Shown: in pieces, positions 1-9,596 of the stretch | Position numbering within the stretch: the stretch's first letter is position 1 | Layout: every line of letters begins with the position of its first letter | Origin: Nymphaea colorata | Taxonomy: Eukaryota; Streptophyta; Magnoliopsida; Nymphaeales; Nymphaeaceae | Length of the DNA stretch: 32,314 nucleotides | Direction: 5' to 3' | Assembly (NCBI RefSeq): GCF_008831285.2 | Contig: NW_022205184.1 | Coordinates: 1 to 32,314 of the forward strand | Translations under genes and position numbers: made by a program | Notes under the pieces: model-generated | Seen by the model: only the letters and a program-made list of their open reading frames with translations | Database searches by the model: none | What the model was told of the DNA's origin: nothing

Positions 1-445
1 GCAAGATCATATCCATCTCCTCTTGACCTGTCATTTCCAAATTCTCTATGCATGTCTTCTTGCTGAAACTTACACCAACCAGTTTGCACATAACTCTCTC
101 CAAACCCTTTCACTGATTTGACCAATTATATGTGTTATTTCTACCAATTTGTTCATATTAATAAATTGGAAAAACCACTTGCAAGATTGCTAACTTGGGA
201 TACTAAAGGCCCGTTTGGTAAGTAGAATAGTTTTAACTGTTATATGAATGTGCCATAAAATGCTTTCTAGGTTTCTATGAATCTACCCCCATTTTTGAAA
301 CATAATAATGAAACAATTAGCTTAAGGGGATTTTGTCTCATTGAAATGCCCCATCATTCATGTAGGTGAACAGTTGATGAAAGAATCCATTCCAACTCCA
401 TAATCACACACATGCCTAAGATCATATCCCAAAAAAAAACCTTAA
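1..445. other. Intergenic, with a possible DNA-transposon end at 208
   Basis: No coding signal was seen. At 208-222 the sequence reads ggcccgtttggtaag, which resembles the terminal motif of many plant hAT or PIF-type elements. I did not find a matching inverted end, so this may be a truncated or interrupted element. The stretch ends at the TAA target duplication of the foldback element that starts at 446. Confidence 0.35.
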
Positions 446-635
446 GGGGCGTTTGGTTGGCAGGAAAAGCACTGTTCAACAGGAAAAAAAATTCAAATTT
501 TTAAAACTTTTCCATTTCATCAAACATGGAAAAAAAATTTGGACCGTTGGAGATGATTCTGGAAATATATTTCCGGAAAAAATTCTCCAGCCAGAGGGGT
601 GGAGAAAATTTCCAGAAATTTTTTGTGACCATTGG

Positions 636-955
636 AGGAGGCAGGAAGAATGGATGGGGAGGAAGAAGAAGGGAAGAAGGGAAGGAGGGAGGAAGAAGAA
701 GGGAAGGAGGGAAGAGGAAGAAGGGAAGGAAGGAGGAAGGGAGGAAAGAAGAAGGAAAGGAGGGAGGAGGAATAAGAAGGGAAGAACGGATGGGGAGGAA
801 GAGAAGGGAAGAACGGACGGGAGAAGAAGGGAGGAAGAGAAGAACAGACGGGGAGAAGAAGGGAGGAAGGGAAGGAGGGAGGAGGAAGAAGGGAAGGAAG
901 GAGGAGGAGGGAGGAAAGAAGAAGGGAAGGAGGGAGGAGGAAGAAGAAGGGAAGA
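636..955 (+). repeat. Long imperfect polypurine tract (GGAAGAAGGGAGGA-type)
   Basis: About 320 bases are almost entirely A and G on the plus strand, built from shuffled ggaagaag, ggaagggagg and gggaagaa blocks with a few c and t interruptions (for example gaacggatgggg). It is the left arm of the foldback element. Such mirror-rich purine DNA can form triplex structures and slips easily in replication. Length variation between individuals is likely, but that is inference. Confidence 0.85.
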
Positions 956-1160
956 ACCGCCTCAACCGCGTGCTCGCAGACACGGAAAAAGCTAGGGCAC
1001 ATCACCAGGATGGTCGCAAGACTCGGCGACGCTGCCTGAGCGTTTTGGAAGTCGAGGACGCCTGAGCAGCCACCATTGCTGCTTGAAGTCAGAGAAAGAG
1101 GGCGTCGAGGGTTTCAGATTGTTTGGATCCCTCTTTCGAGAGGCATTCAGACGTCAGACT

Positions 1161-1211
1161 GTTTCAGACGGTCTGAATCCCTTTTCGAGAGGGACTCAAA
1201 CCGTCTGAAAC
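1161..1211. repeat. Perfect 12-bp-arm hairpin inside the foldback element
   Basis: The arms gtttcagacggt (1161-1172) and accgtctgaaac (1200-1211) are exact reverse complements. Between them tccct pairs again with aggga around a short ttttcgag loop. Related copies of the same words (tttcagattgtttggatccctc, spread over 1111-1135) lie just upstream, so the core seems to have arisen by local duplication. Confidence 0.8.
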
Positions 1212-1280
1212 CCTCTCCGTCAGAAACCCTCAATGAGGGTTCTGGCCATAGCACGAGAGCGAGAGAGAGTCTCACCATTG

Positions 1281-1409
1281 ACCACCTCCCTTCTCTTCCC
1301 TTCTTCCTCTTCCGTCCTTTTCTTCCCTTCTGCCTCCTTCCTCTCTCGCTCCCTTCTTCCTCCTCCCTCCTCCTCCTTCTCTTCTTCCTCCTTCTTCCTC
1401 ACCATTCCC
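1281..1409 (-). repeat. Polypyrimidine tract, right arm of the foldback element
   Basis: About 130 bases are nearly all C and T on the plus strand (cttcctcctccctcctcc blocks). The reverse complement has the same make-up as the 636-955 purine tract. The two arms are of unequal length (about 320 and 130), so the pairing is partial. Confidence 0.8.
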
Positions 1410-1562
1410 ATCAAACAAAGAAATTTTTTTCTAGAAAAATAATTCCTCCATAACAAACACAAACTGGTTTTGGAAAAAACGGAAAAATTTTTCTGTTTCT
1501 TCAATTCCAGAAATTTTTTAGATTTTTTTCCAGAATTTTTTTTGGCCATCAAACGGCCCTAA

Positions 1563-3559
1563 CGGACTTCTTTCCATCCTTTTATATGAAAATGTCCCAA
1601 AAACCACTCTAGCCTTTGACAACCGTAGGTAGTTTATTGTGATGTGATCTGAAAAGCTGACAACTCCTAGAATTTCAAATACCATTTTGTATTAAACATT
1701 TTCTTCCAGAAATGTACTATAGGATAAATTTGCAAAAACTGCATCTTTAGTTAGCATGCCTTACAAGTTGCAACTAATGTTAAGCATTTCCTCTTTCAGT
1801 AGACAGACTAGTCTAATTGAACTGCACTTGCTAGTCCACTCATATTCTAATACACTGTCTTCATTTCCAACATTACTGTGGCTCATCCTCATGGCTCCCT
1901 CACATTAACAAATCACACGATGCAGGAACTGTGTAATGTTTTCACAAAGCATAATATCCCTAGTCCAGATTATATATACTTCAAAATCACGATGAATAAT
2001 AATATACAAATCTTGCTTATCAAAACAATAATGCACCAATTTTCTAATGCAATAGCCAACAAAGATGATCTATCCATTCACTGTTATATTATTTGTTGCT
2101 TGTTAATGAAGCATGAAAATTTTGAAATCAAGATGCCATCATCAATGCGCTCATAAGAGTCTTATCAATGATTTTGTTTTGCTTAATAAGATTGGCTTCA
2201 GCAGTGTTTTGTTTATCAATGTGCCTTCTAGATTAATGAAGACCATCTATATATTATTTTTACACTTTTCTTATTTTTATGCAATAATTCAATCATGTGA
2301 CAACATTTTTTCTCATAGGTAGCATGTGAAATAGATAACCATGTTGATCTGTGTTCATCTTCATGGATTGGACCAAACCCAGAAGTTTACTTGTGATATT
2401 CAGTAGTTAGGTTTCATGACTGACTTGATTCAAGAAGATGACATTTTAGGTTTTGGCGAGTTGTGCTTGTGCAAACTGGTCATTCCCTTTTCTTTGCATA
2501 GAATTTATATTTATTTCTCCACAACTCCTTCCTTTTCTTTTCTTGCGACATGTGATATATCCTTCTTGGTTCTCTACCTGCAGATTTTTCCCACCAACAG
2601 GGTCCTTGTTTGAGGGTCTTTGAACCCTTCTATAACTATATGCAACTTCCTTTACTCCTTCTTGCACCTTAGACTAATCCTTTTCATTCCTGTAGAAGTT
2701 GTTTGGTAGCAGGGACAATTTGTGAGCCTCTTACAACTTATCTCAAAGCTTGAGGTAGATTATGAAACACTAGAACTATTGTCCATGACTATGCCCCAGT
2801 CTTTAGAGCAGGTTCAAGGGATACCCAGAACATTTGTTCTCCCAACGACCTCTTACTTATGAGGGAAGGACATTTCTTTGGTGCTCCCGAGAAGGACATG
2901 AATCTGAGAAGGGGATCCAGTGCCTCCCCCTCTGCAAATTCTAAAGGGGAAAGAAGGACTTAAGCTAGGAATAGGGTGCGTGTATACTGGATTATAATGC
3001 TGCCACTAGTTGTCCAAACATTGTCAGAGAAAGGATTTTCAAAGATAACTTCTCTTGTTTTTTAGCAGTAGGTTGAATGGGTACCTGCACATTTGTCTTC
3101 TTGGACTCCTCTGTCAGGTTATGAATACTTGACCCCAACAGCATAGTCTTGTGCTTCACACCAATACCAGTCATTTGAATGTTGGAGATCACCCCTCCAA
3201 TGATCCCATTCTACCTACTTCTAGACATTTTTGTCTAATCCTTGTTTCCTCCTTTTTCGGGTATGTTTGCTAAATGGAACAATATGTAATTGTTCCATTG
3301 ATATGGCTCAAAGATTATGAAAAGTTCATGAACATCTGAAAAAATGGACTACCAATCTACCTCAACTTTTGACAGTTACAAATTGTTCTTCCCCATCAAC
3401 TTTTAACCTTGATTTGTGGGTCTTCTACACCAAATTCAATACTTGAGTTGTGAGGGGAGGGATCTATCTATAAACAACAATCAAATGCATCAAGGCTTCA
3501 CATCTAGGAAGTGCCAAAAACTGGACACAGAGATAAATTTGTTGTTTCATAAAATCTTC
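1563..3559. other. No recognisable gene; intergenic
   Basis: Short open frames occur on both strands (plus 1878-2156 and 2113-2322; minus 2446-2667 and 2992-3192). None shows a domain, signal peptide or family motif I know, and their codon use matches the surrounding DNA. An 11-bp-arm hairpin lies at 3273-3299 (aatggaacaat and its complement around a 5-base loop). The bases just after 1563 may be the other half of the sequence interrupted by the foldback element. Confidence 0.5.
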
Positions 3560-3569
3560 CTCTTCCAAT

Positions 3570-4188
3570 GCCAACTTGGCTTATGCAGTTGGTGTAGTTA
3601 GCAGATTCTTGTCAAATCCAAGCAATGAGCATTGGGCAGCAGTGAAGTGGATCCTAAGGTATCTTAAACATACTTACAATTACTGCTTATATTTTGGTGA
3701 ATCTAATATAGAGATACAAGGTTTTGTTGATGCTGACATCGCAGGTGACTTGAACTCTAGAAAGTCTCTTTCTGGTTATGTCTTTACTTTTGCAAGGGGA
3801 GCTGTACCATGACAGTCCAGGTAGCAGAAGTGTGTTGCTCTTTCCACTATAGAGGCAGAATATATTGCAGAAACTGAAGTTTGTAAAGGGTTGTTGTCGA
3901 TGAAGAGTTTTCTTCATGATATAGGCCTTAATCAGAAGACCAATGTGTTGCATTGTGATAGCCAAAGTGCTATACACTTGGCGAAGAATTGAACGTTTAC
4001 TCAAGGACCAAACACATTGATGTCAGATATCATTGGATTCGTGATGTGCTTGAGCAAAAACTGATTCAGTTAGAGAAGTTACATACAAAGAAGAATCCTG
4101 CAGATATGATGATGAAGTCTCTACCTAAAGAGAAGCATGACATGTGTAGAGACTTAGTTGGGATGACTGCCTTTAAGGTAGTGTATTA
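3570..4188 (+). pseudogene. Ty1/copia RNase H domain, broken
   Basis: This is the C-terminal RNase H part of a copia pol polyprotein, which in a live element removes the RNA strand during reverse transcription. Recognisable motifs in order are AYAVGVVSRFLSNP (from 3580), the VDADIAGD acidic motif (near 3729), SGYVFTFA, TIEAEYIAETE (near 3850), HCDSQSAIHLAKN (near 3953), SRTKHIDVRYH and NPADMMMKSLPKEK (near 4096). These match the Tnt1-94 class of plant copia elements. Two stops (tga and tag near 3811-3825, at the usual AVSWQS position) and one lost base near 3990 split it into three frames. The catalytic acidic residues still look present, so the decay seems moderate. The upstream part of the domain, usually YASAIGSLMYAM, is replaced by unrelated sequence before 3565. 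Confidence 0.9.
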
Positions 4189-4224
4189 ATTTTGTTTATT
4201 TTGCAGGTATGTTCCCTCTCTTGA

Positions 4225-4238
4225 GGCTGGAGAGGGAG
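4225..4238 (+). other. Polypurine tract of the copia element
   Basis: The sequence ggctggagagggag lies directly before the LTR start and has the purine richness and position expected of the plus-strand primer site. A single c and t interrupt it, in keeping with an old copy. Confidence 0.6.
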
Positions 4239-4798
4239 TTTCTTAGGTCGGGTCCAGCCTCAAAAAGATGACCCGACCCAACCCGTCACTTAAGTGACGG
4301 GCGGGAGAAAGGAGAGGGCACCCCGATGGTGCCCTAGCTCTCATGATGTCTCTCTCTCTCTCTAGTTTTGACTCTATTGAAGAAAAGAAAGAGAGGTCTT
4401 CCCTCGTGGCTCACATAAAGCAAGGAGAAGGGGAAGAAGAATGCAAAGAAGAGAAGGAGAGAAGGAAGGCAAGAAGGAAAGATGAAGAAGAGCATGGTTG
4501 TGGATTTGGGCAGCCGTGTGGGTTCAAGTGTAGAGAGAGAAAGTGAAGAAAACAAGGGAAAGAAAAGAAGAACATACGGTGATTCTTTTCTTGTTGTTTT
4601 CTTGTGCATTCATTCTTGAGAATGATTTATGCTATTCTCTACAAGAAGAACAACGTAGTTGTATTGCCTCTTTGAAGTATAAATATATATCTCTCTTGCC
4701 CGTGGTTTTTTACCCCATTATTGGGGGTTTTTCCACGTAAATTGGTTTATCCTATTTTTCTGCATTTTTAGCATATATCAGCGTATATTGCTGCAACA
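4239..4798 (+). repeat. Ty1/copia LTR (about 560 bp)
   Basis: The LTR starts around tttcttaggtcggg, close to the TGTTRGG start of Tnt1-like LTRs but with the TG lost, and ends near ctgcaaca. It has a TATA-like stretch at 4678 and a U5 with cccgtggttttttacccc and ccacgtaaattgg, a pattern I associate with copia LTR ends. Near its start are an 8-bp inverted pair, ggtcgggt (4246-4253) with acccgacc (4271-4278), and a perfect 20-bp palindrome, cccgtcacttaagtgacggg (4282-4301). Exact edges are uncertain by a few bases. Confidence 0.7.
4678..4687 (+). promoter_or_regulatory. TATA-like box of the copia LTR
   Basis: The sequence tataaatata lies about 120 bases before the LTR end and just before the U5 segment, where the LTR promoter of copia elements usually sits. 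It is inferred from position and motif only. Confidence 0.45.
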
Positions 4799-5828
4799 TT
4801 GGTGTTGGAAACTTGATCTTATGCTTGCAGCCTTGTGACTCCAATTTTCAGCAGTTTTGTGTTGGTTTGGTCTCTTTTATTGTTGTTGAAGCATTCTTTT
4901 TGGGGAATACGACACACTTACAAGCTTGGGAAGATGAGCTTCTCTTCCTTTCCCGCTCGCAGCAGGATTCTGAGATCACCATGCATGACCACTACATGAC
5001 ATGGCTCACCGTATGTCGGATCTGTCATCTCTAATTTCTGAATGGCGTACGCATGATGAGATCCACCGGCGCGTGTGTTCCCAATCACATGGTTAATGCT
5101 TCGGGATCGGAACAATCCCTTCTTCCATTGCATGGCCTCCATGAGTTTTCGCAAGTCTAAGAGGGGCAGACTTCTGCAGAAATGTTGGCTGTTTTCAACT
5201 TGGAGAGGCATTTGGTTGCTAAGTTATGATATTATTTTCCATGAAAGAAAGGTAAATGTAAGAGCTCTGTTGTTGGGCATAATGTTATGTTTCTGTCCTC
5301 GTTTGCAGGCACAATTCTCATTTATCATAAGGCTGATCACTGGGTTGTTCTTTTACAACTTATGCATAACTCTCTTCTTGTTTTTGCATTTTGTTGGCTG
5401 GTTTTCTCTTAAATTTTGGATGTTAGATTACATCTGTATGCTTTCTTCTCCAACTTCCTGTTCGAGGCTAGTAATGTTGAGTAAATTCTCTCTCCCTCTC
5501 TCTTGCTCTGAGAATGAGGAATTTGTTTTTTCCTCTTCCCCTTTTTTTGCTCATTATGTTGATTTAAGGTCTTATGTTAACCCCAGCACCATGAGACGAT
5601 CCATGAAAGGGCAACCTCATCCCCATGCAGTGCATGGTTGCATTAGGAGCGGCGATATGATTGTCATCTCTTTTTACGGAGAAACTTCAAGTGCTTCAGG
5701 ATTTCCAAGCAATTCTCATCTCTTCTATCTCTTAAATTGCTTGCTTTCTCCTCTTCATTATTATTAGCAATATGATAATTAAAATTTATTTAACATACAT
5801 GTTATTGAAATATTACATTAATTTGTAG
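4799..5828. other. Unassigned stretch between the copia LTR and the CACTA fragment
   Basis: Nothing here is assigned except the doubtful open frame at 5075-5767 described separately. The sequence directly after the LTR (ttggtgttggaaac) does not look like the usual initiator-Met primer-binding site, which supports the view that the LTR is the 3' one. Confidence 0.4.
5075..5767 (+). CDS. Hypothetical open frame, 230 codons, probably not a gene
   Basis: This is the longest frame in the window that is not a simple repeat. It starts with MFPITWLMLRDRNN. The middle (residues about 60-125) is rich in Phe, Leu, Ile and Cys and could read as one or two membrane segments. I recognise no family. Splice-like sites lie inside it (aaag|gtaaat near 5250 and tttgcag|gcac near 5309), which would remove the middle if this were a split gene. 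An overlapping frame on the minus strand (4918-5211) is equally anonymous. The frame ends just before an AT-rich, intron-like stretch leading to the CACTA exon at 5829, so it could be decayed transposon sequence. I would not treat it as a real gene without transcript evidence. Confidence 0.15.
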   Translation: MFPITWLMLRDRNNPFFHCMASMSFRKSKRGRLLQKCWLFSTWRGIWLLSYDIIFHERKVNVRALLLGIMLCFCPRLQAQFSFIIRLITGLFFYNLCITLFLFLHFVGWFSLKFWMLDYICMLSSPTSCSRLVMLSKFSLPLSCSENEEFVFSSSPFFAHYVDLRSYVNPSTMRRSMKGQPHPHAVHGCIRSGDMIVISFYGETSSASGFPSNSHLFYLLNCLLSPLHYY

Positions 5829-6200
5829 GCTCAACATAATGAAGCAATATTCCAACTTCCTGAAGACATAAGAGATGAGCTATCTCTAAATGATGTATTG
5901 TCATGGGTGATGGGACCAGACAAATTTGGATGAGCACGTACTTATGGAATGAGCATAAAACCGTCACAAGTTTTTGATGCAGTTTCTAGCCAATGTGAAC
6001 TAATGACACAAAATATGAAATTGAAAGGAGTTTGGTGATCTATGCAATAAGGTGCATAATGTAGAAAGCAATCATACTCGCCAAATGTGCAAATTAGAAG
6101 TTAGACAAGTTGAAAGATACATGACTTTGAAGCCAGACATGCAAAACAAATACATGAGTTACAAGTATAAGTCCAAATGTTGACGGCAATGTTCGAACAA
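5829..6200 (+). pseudogene. CACTA (En/Spm, Ptta) Transposase_24 fragment
   Basis: The segment begins after a good splice acceptor (aatttgtag|gct). It reads AQHNEAIFQLPEDIRDEL, then SLNDVLSWVMGPDKFG, then a stop, then ARTYGMSIKPSQVF. The GP-(D/E)-K-x-G-R-x-R-x-(Y/L)-G core is characteristic of the plant Ptta/En/Spm Transposase_24 family, an accessory protein of CACTA elements. The stop at 5932-5934 is tga where the family has Arg; one C-to-T change (cga to tga) explains it. A second stop follows MTQNMKLKGVW, and the frame then decays through a helical, Gln/Lys/Glu-rich tail (near 6085-6180), which in intact members is a coiled coil. No CACTA terminal repeats were found next to it. Confidence 0.75.
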
Positions 6201-6559
6201 TTAATTGGTAAAATATTCAATGAAATATGATCATCTTTTTAATTTCTATGAATAGTAGAAAAGTATATGATTTGTTAGGGATAACACTTCTCATCTTCAT
6301 TTTATAGGTCCAAGATGGCTTAAATATCACGTGCATATTGGCTATGAAATTTTCTTTTTGTGAAAACAAACTGTTTGGTGTTAACTAATTTGAGCTTTAC
6401 CCTCATAATTATAATTTGTAAATATATTTGTGGAAATACGTATCTTTTGATATGCGAAAGACTAGTTTGCATGTTACTAAGGTAGATTAGAAATCTAACT
6501 TTTCCCATCTCTCAATGATTTACAACATGCACTCTTATTCTATGTATCAGATGAAATGT
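6201..6559. other. Unassigned AT-rich stretch
   Basis: It lies between the CACTA fragment on the plus strand and the integrase remains on the minus strand. A minus-strand open frame (6320-6508) sits where the integrase C-terminus would be, but I cannot align it to that domain and no chromodomain is visible. Confidence 0.4.
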
Positions 6560-7150
6560 CAATGATTTGAAGGCCATTGGTTTGAGGATGAAATGTTGAA
6601 CTCATATGTAATTGGGTACCTGAAGCATGCTACAGGGAACTCCACAATCATGAAGGAAACCATGGATCTTGGTCTTAGACAATGGTAGATGGCAAGCCAT
6701 GCAATCTAACTATCTCATCAATATATAGATCAACTAATAAATTTACAAATTGAGGCTCTGGATTGGCAGAAAATGAGCTAGCTTAATCAATCTATTGATT
6801 GTCACGCAGATGACATCATGTCATCTCCTGCTTCTCAGTAGTCCCATAAAAAAATGTGGTAATATCTTCCCATTTCCATTGTGAAATCCCAAGAGGTTCT
6901 AATAACTCACCCGACCTCTAATGTTCCACCTTAACCTGTTGATATATCAAACATGTAGCCACAAAATTAGCAATTCGAACTTCATACCTGGCTACTAGAA
7001 GCTGCATTCATCATCTTCATTAATCTTGTAACTGCCAAGATGAATGATATGTCACAAGCAATGCAACTCATCCAAAAGTCTCGTCTTTAGTGTTTACTCA
7101 TCTGGCACAGTCTACCAGAAATTGGAGCCTGCATTTAGGTCCATGGAGAA
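6560..7150 (-). pseudogene. Ty3/gypsy integrase, broken
   Basis: From high to low coordinates there is a zinc-binding region ending IANFVATCLIYQQVKVEH (near 6985-6925), LLEPLGISQWKWEDIT (near 6905-6860, the usual L-P-x-P-x-W-K-W-E-x-I-T segment before the catalytic core), DEIVRLHGLPSTIV (6719-6680) and FHPQTNG (near 6594-6574). Integrase would insert element cDNA into the chromosome. The first core Asp region (MDFV..LP) has decayed to TTFF. The Asp of the SDRDP motif is in a frameshifted patch reading DQDPWF. At least six stops or shifts separate the readable islands. The C-terminal part and any chromodomain are not detected. Confidence 0.8.
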
Positions 7151-7224
7151 AGTTCCTTTCCAATTCTGACTAAGTCTTCATTTGTGCATACTTTGGACTC
7201 TTATTCTGCTTCTTCAGAATCATT

Positions 7225-7720
7225 TTAATAAATCAATTTGTACTGAGGCATAAAAAAAACCATACCTCGATTATCTGTAAATGGATTCCACGTTGTCAAA
7301 TCCTCTATAAGTTTCCATGTCTGATGAACTAGGTTGTGTACAAGTGCCCTAGATTTGTGATTTAGTGCATATGCTACTACATTAGCTTTCCTAAGATGAA
7401 AAGAAAGTTTGATCTCATAATCCATGAGATACTCTGTCCATTTACGCAGCAAAAAATTCAACTACTTTTGTGAAAAGAGATAAGAAATTTATGATCGTGA
7501 ATACTTCAAACTCTACTCCATAAAGACAATGGCACCACATTTTTAAGGCATGCACCATAGTGCCGACTTCAAATCATGGATAGAATAGTTCTGCTCATAT
7601 GGACTTAGCTATCTAAAATTATAGGCAATAACACGCTTGATATGAATCAATACCCCACCATCCAATTTTGGAAGCATCAGTATAAACTACAAGTCCCTTT
7701 CTGCCTGATGGTAAAGCCAA
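7225..7720 (-). pseudogene. Ty3/gypsy RNase H, broken
   Basis: The readable open part (7461-7225) is RKWTEYLMDYEIKLSFHLRK followed by ANVVAYALNHKSRAL. This matches the plant gypsy signature RRW-x-E-x-L-x-D-Y-(D/E) ... G-K-A-N-V-V-A-D-A-L-S-R-K, with the catalytic-region Asp of ADAL changed to Tyr. Upstream (7640-7470) a decayed LSPYEQNYSIHDLKSAL and a 'LKYSRS' island mark the family's PHE-x-N-Y-P-T-H-D-L-E-L segment. The domain lies between RT and integrase as expected. Confidence 0.85.
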
Positions 7721-7826
7721 AACAAGTGTCATTATCAACCTCTGTTTCAACGTCTACAAGTTCTGGTCACATGCCCCCGACCACACAAACTTACTCCTTT
7801 CTTAAATAATGGAGTCATTGGCAAAG

Positions 7827-8480
7827 CTATTTGCGAGAACCCCTAATAAACTGCTTGTAGCATCCTACCAATCCAAGAAAAGCTCGTACCTCAGTAGGAG
7901 CTGTAGGGGTCATCCACTTTTGTACTGCTTCTACCTTAGCTAGATCCACTGCCACTTCCTGGATATAAATAATATAACCCAACAATTCAACTTTTTTCCA
8001 GCCAAAACTCACACTTATACAATTTAACATACAAATGTTGCCTCAATGTACTTAATACCATAGAAACATAGTCATCATGTTCCTCATTTGATGGAGAATA
8101 AATCAATACATCATTAATGAAAATAATCACAAATTTGATCTAGGTAATTTCTAAATACTTTGTTTATTAGGTCCAGAATAGTAGAAGCATTAGTCAGCCC
8201 CAAAGGCAAAACAGGAAAGTTATAATAGCTATACCAGGTTTTGAACGTAGTCTTAGACACATCTTCCTCTTAATACACAACTGATGATAACCTGATCTAA
8301 AATCAATCTTGATAAATACTCATGCATATTTTAACTCATCTAGTAAATTTTCAATGTGAACAAAGGGTACTTATTTCTAATGGTGATCAAATTCAGCTTG
8401 TGATAATCGATGCACAAGTAGAGGAAGCATCCTTTTTTCTTACAATAATAGTGGTGCACCCTAGGTAGACATGTTAAGGA
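7827..8480 (-). pseudogene. Ty3/gypsy reverse transcriptase, broken
   Basis: From high to low coordinates the islands are a degenerate start (near 8450-8390), KIDFRSGYHQLCIK (near 8311-8270), a frameshifted PFGLTNA-like patch (LPLGLTNAS, near 8210-8180), FVIIFINDVLIYSPSNEEH (8133-8080) and VELLGYIIYIQEVAVDLAKV then EAVQKWMTPTAPTEVRAFLG (7990-7870). The catalytic F-I-D-D motif reads F-I-N-D, so one catalytic Asp is lost. The final island is open for 67 codons. The domain copies element RNA into DNA in live relatives. Substitution of catalytic residues and multiple stops show long inactivity. Confidence 0.9.
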
Positions 8481-8515
8481 AATGTAGTTTTATCTATCAA
8501 TTCTTGCAAGCTTCT

Positions 8516-9125
8516 TCAACTCCTAAAAGTTGATAGTACTGTATCTAAGACCAAATTGATCGAGAACTCGATCCCCCTAGGTGGTGGTTGTAGAAGACCT
8601 TCAGGAATACATTCACAAATAACAGAGATCTTTAAGGCTGGGGTTACTCTGCCATCACTCTTACTAAGCTCACCATGTAAGCAATCTCCTCTAAGTGAAT
8701 GCTTTGCTGCACACATAGTGTAACGACTGCCAATTAAGATGATGCCCTACGTTTTTGAGCCAAGAATTCCTCAAATTGACTTCAAAAGTACAAATAAGCA
8801 TACACTTAGCATGACAATCAATATAGGCATCATACTTATAAAGCCAATGCACACCCAGGATTACATCAATACACTCTAAATCCATAGTGACAATTAAGTA
8901 GGACATACTGCTCCTGAGATCTCAATGGGTACATCAAACAAAGATTGGGTACAATAATCCTGAAACCCAATAACAATGGCTCTCAGAAGTTTATAAAGTA
9001 TAGGTACAATGTAAATATCAATAAAGTGGCTAATCTATGAGATATAAAGGAATGAGAAGCACCAAAATCAAATAAAACATGTGCAATGAAAGAGCATACA
9101 GGAAATGTAACTTCAATCACATTGA
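8516..9125 (-). pseudogene. Ty3/gypsy protease and PR-RT linker, broken
   Basis: The protease island (near 9090-9035) reads AHVLFDFGASHSFISHRLA. The family motif is L-F-D-S-G-A-(T/S)-H-S-F-I-S, so the Ser after the catalytic Asp is changed to Phe. Further on, LIVTMDLECIDVILGVHWLY and KYDAYIDCHAKCM (8906-8800) match the aspartic protease C-terminal block (D-V-I-L-G-M-D-W-L). The linker (8716-8516) carries ICECIPEGLLQPPPRGIEFS and INLVLDT, the decayed counterpart of F-P-E-E-L-x-G-L-P-P-x-R-x-I-E-F-x-I-D-L-V-P-G-T. The order and spacing to RT are normal for plant gypsy elements. Confidence 0.85.
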
Positions 9126-9596
9126 GGCCAGGAATCTAAAGGTGTCAACAGTCGTTGAATGGCAATGTTCTCAACCCTGGGAATTGGATGAGTGGCAAGA
9201 ATAGGAACTGCAATAGGTGCTGCAGCTGGCTGTGCAACAACCACCTTAGTCTATCACATAGTGGCCTTCATGAGGGCTAGAATGACCAAGTGAGCATATG
9301 TAGGGTCTCAAGAATGAGTACCTTGTCAGCAGGCTGTTGCTTAGCTGCGACTTCCTGCTTGACCTATATTCTCCCTCTCAAGACGCACAAGCCTTCACAA
9401 TCTCCTACTCGACATCATGAATAATACCTACAAATCAAAACACTGATATCATAAAGAAACTAGAATTAGCACTATCATAACATTACAACTAGTAACAAAG
9501 AGAAACAATAACAAAGATATTGAAATTAAATTAGTACTACTAATCTCACTTGGCTAAAGGTGTTGAGATCGTTTGACTGTCTTAGGGATAGAGGGT
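9126..9596 (-). pseudogene. Gag remnant / leader of the gypsy element
   Basis: Only about 470 bases remain between protease and primer site, while a full gag needs about 1 kb. Minus-strand reading gives Ala/Pro/Gln-rich patches (KQEVAAKQQPADK and PAAAPIAVPILATHPIPR), like the variable N-terminal part of gypsy gag. The capsid core and the CCHC zinc knuckle are not seen. An internal deletion of gag is the simplest reading. Confidence 0.4.

Larger units (their letters stand above)
443..1562. mobile_element. Non-autonomous PIF/Harbinger-like foldback element
   Basis: The element body is 446-1559 and is flanked on both sides by the trinucleotide taa (443-445 and 1560-1562), the duplication expected for PIF/Harbinger insertions. 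The left end reads ggggcgtttggttggca. The reverse complement of the right end reads gggccgtttgatggcca, matching at 13 of 17 positions. Inside, both ends carry A/T-rich runs with 'gaaattttt' and 'ccagaa' motifs. A long purine tract on the left faces a pyrimidine tract on the right, so the whole unit can fold back. No transposase is encoded; open frames of 160-180 codons across it consist of Arg/Glu/Gly/Lys or Ser/Pro/Leu/Phe and are compositional artefacts. Seen: ends, duplication, foldback. Inferred: superfamily. An hAT origin is less likely because no 8-bp duplication is visible. Confidence 0.7.
3560..4798 (+). mobile_element. 3' part of a Tnt1-like Ty1/copia retrotransposon
   Basis: Only the end of the element remains, in the order RNase H domain, polypurine tract, LTR. 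Gag, protease, integrase and the body of reverse transcriptase are not found upstream, and no second LTR was seen, so this is a 5'-truncated copy. The frame carries at least two in-frame stops and one frameshift and cannot be functional. The LTR ends near 4798; I could not define a target-site duplication because the left end is lost. Confidence 0.8.

Noticed and set aside
453-1552. Several long open frames (110-180 codons) on both strands
   Set aside because: They are translations of the purine and pyrimidine tracts (Arg/Glu/Gly/Lys or Ser/Pro/Leu/Phe only) inside a foldback transposon. No domain or normal composition.
2446-3192. Minus-strand frames as possible retroelement gag or virus-like sequence
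   Set aside because: No CCHC knuckle, protease or polymerase motif near them; the peptides are anonymous.
4334-4740. Three short frames on both strands near a TC run
   Set aside because: They lie inside the copia LTR, which is not coding.
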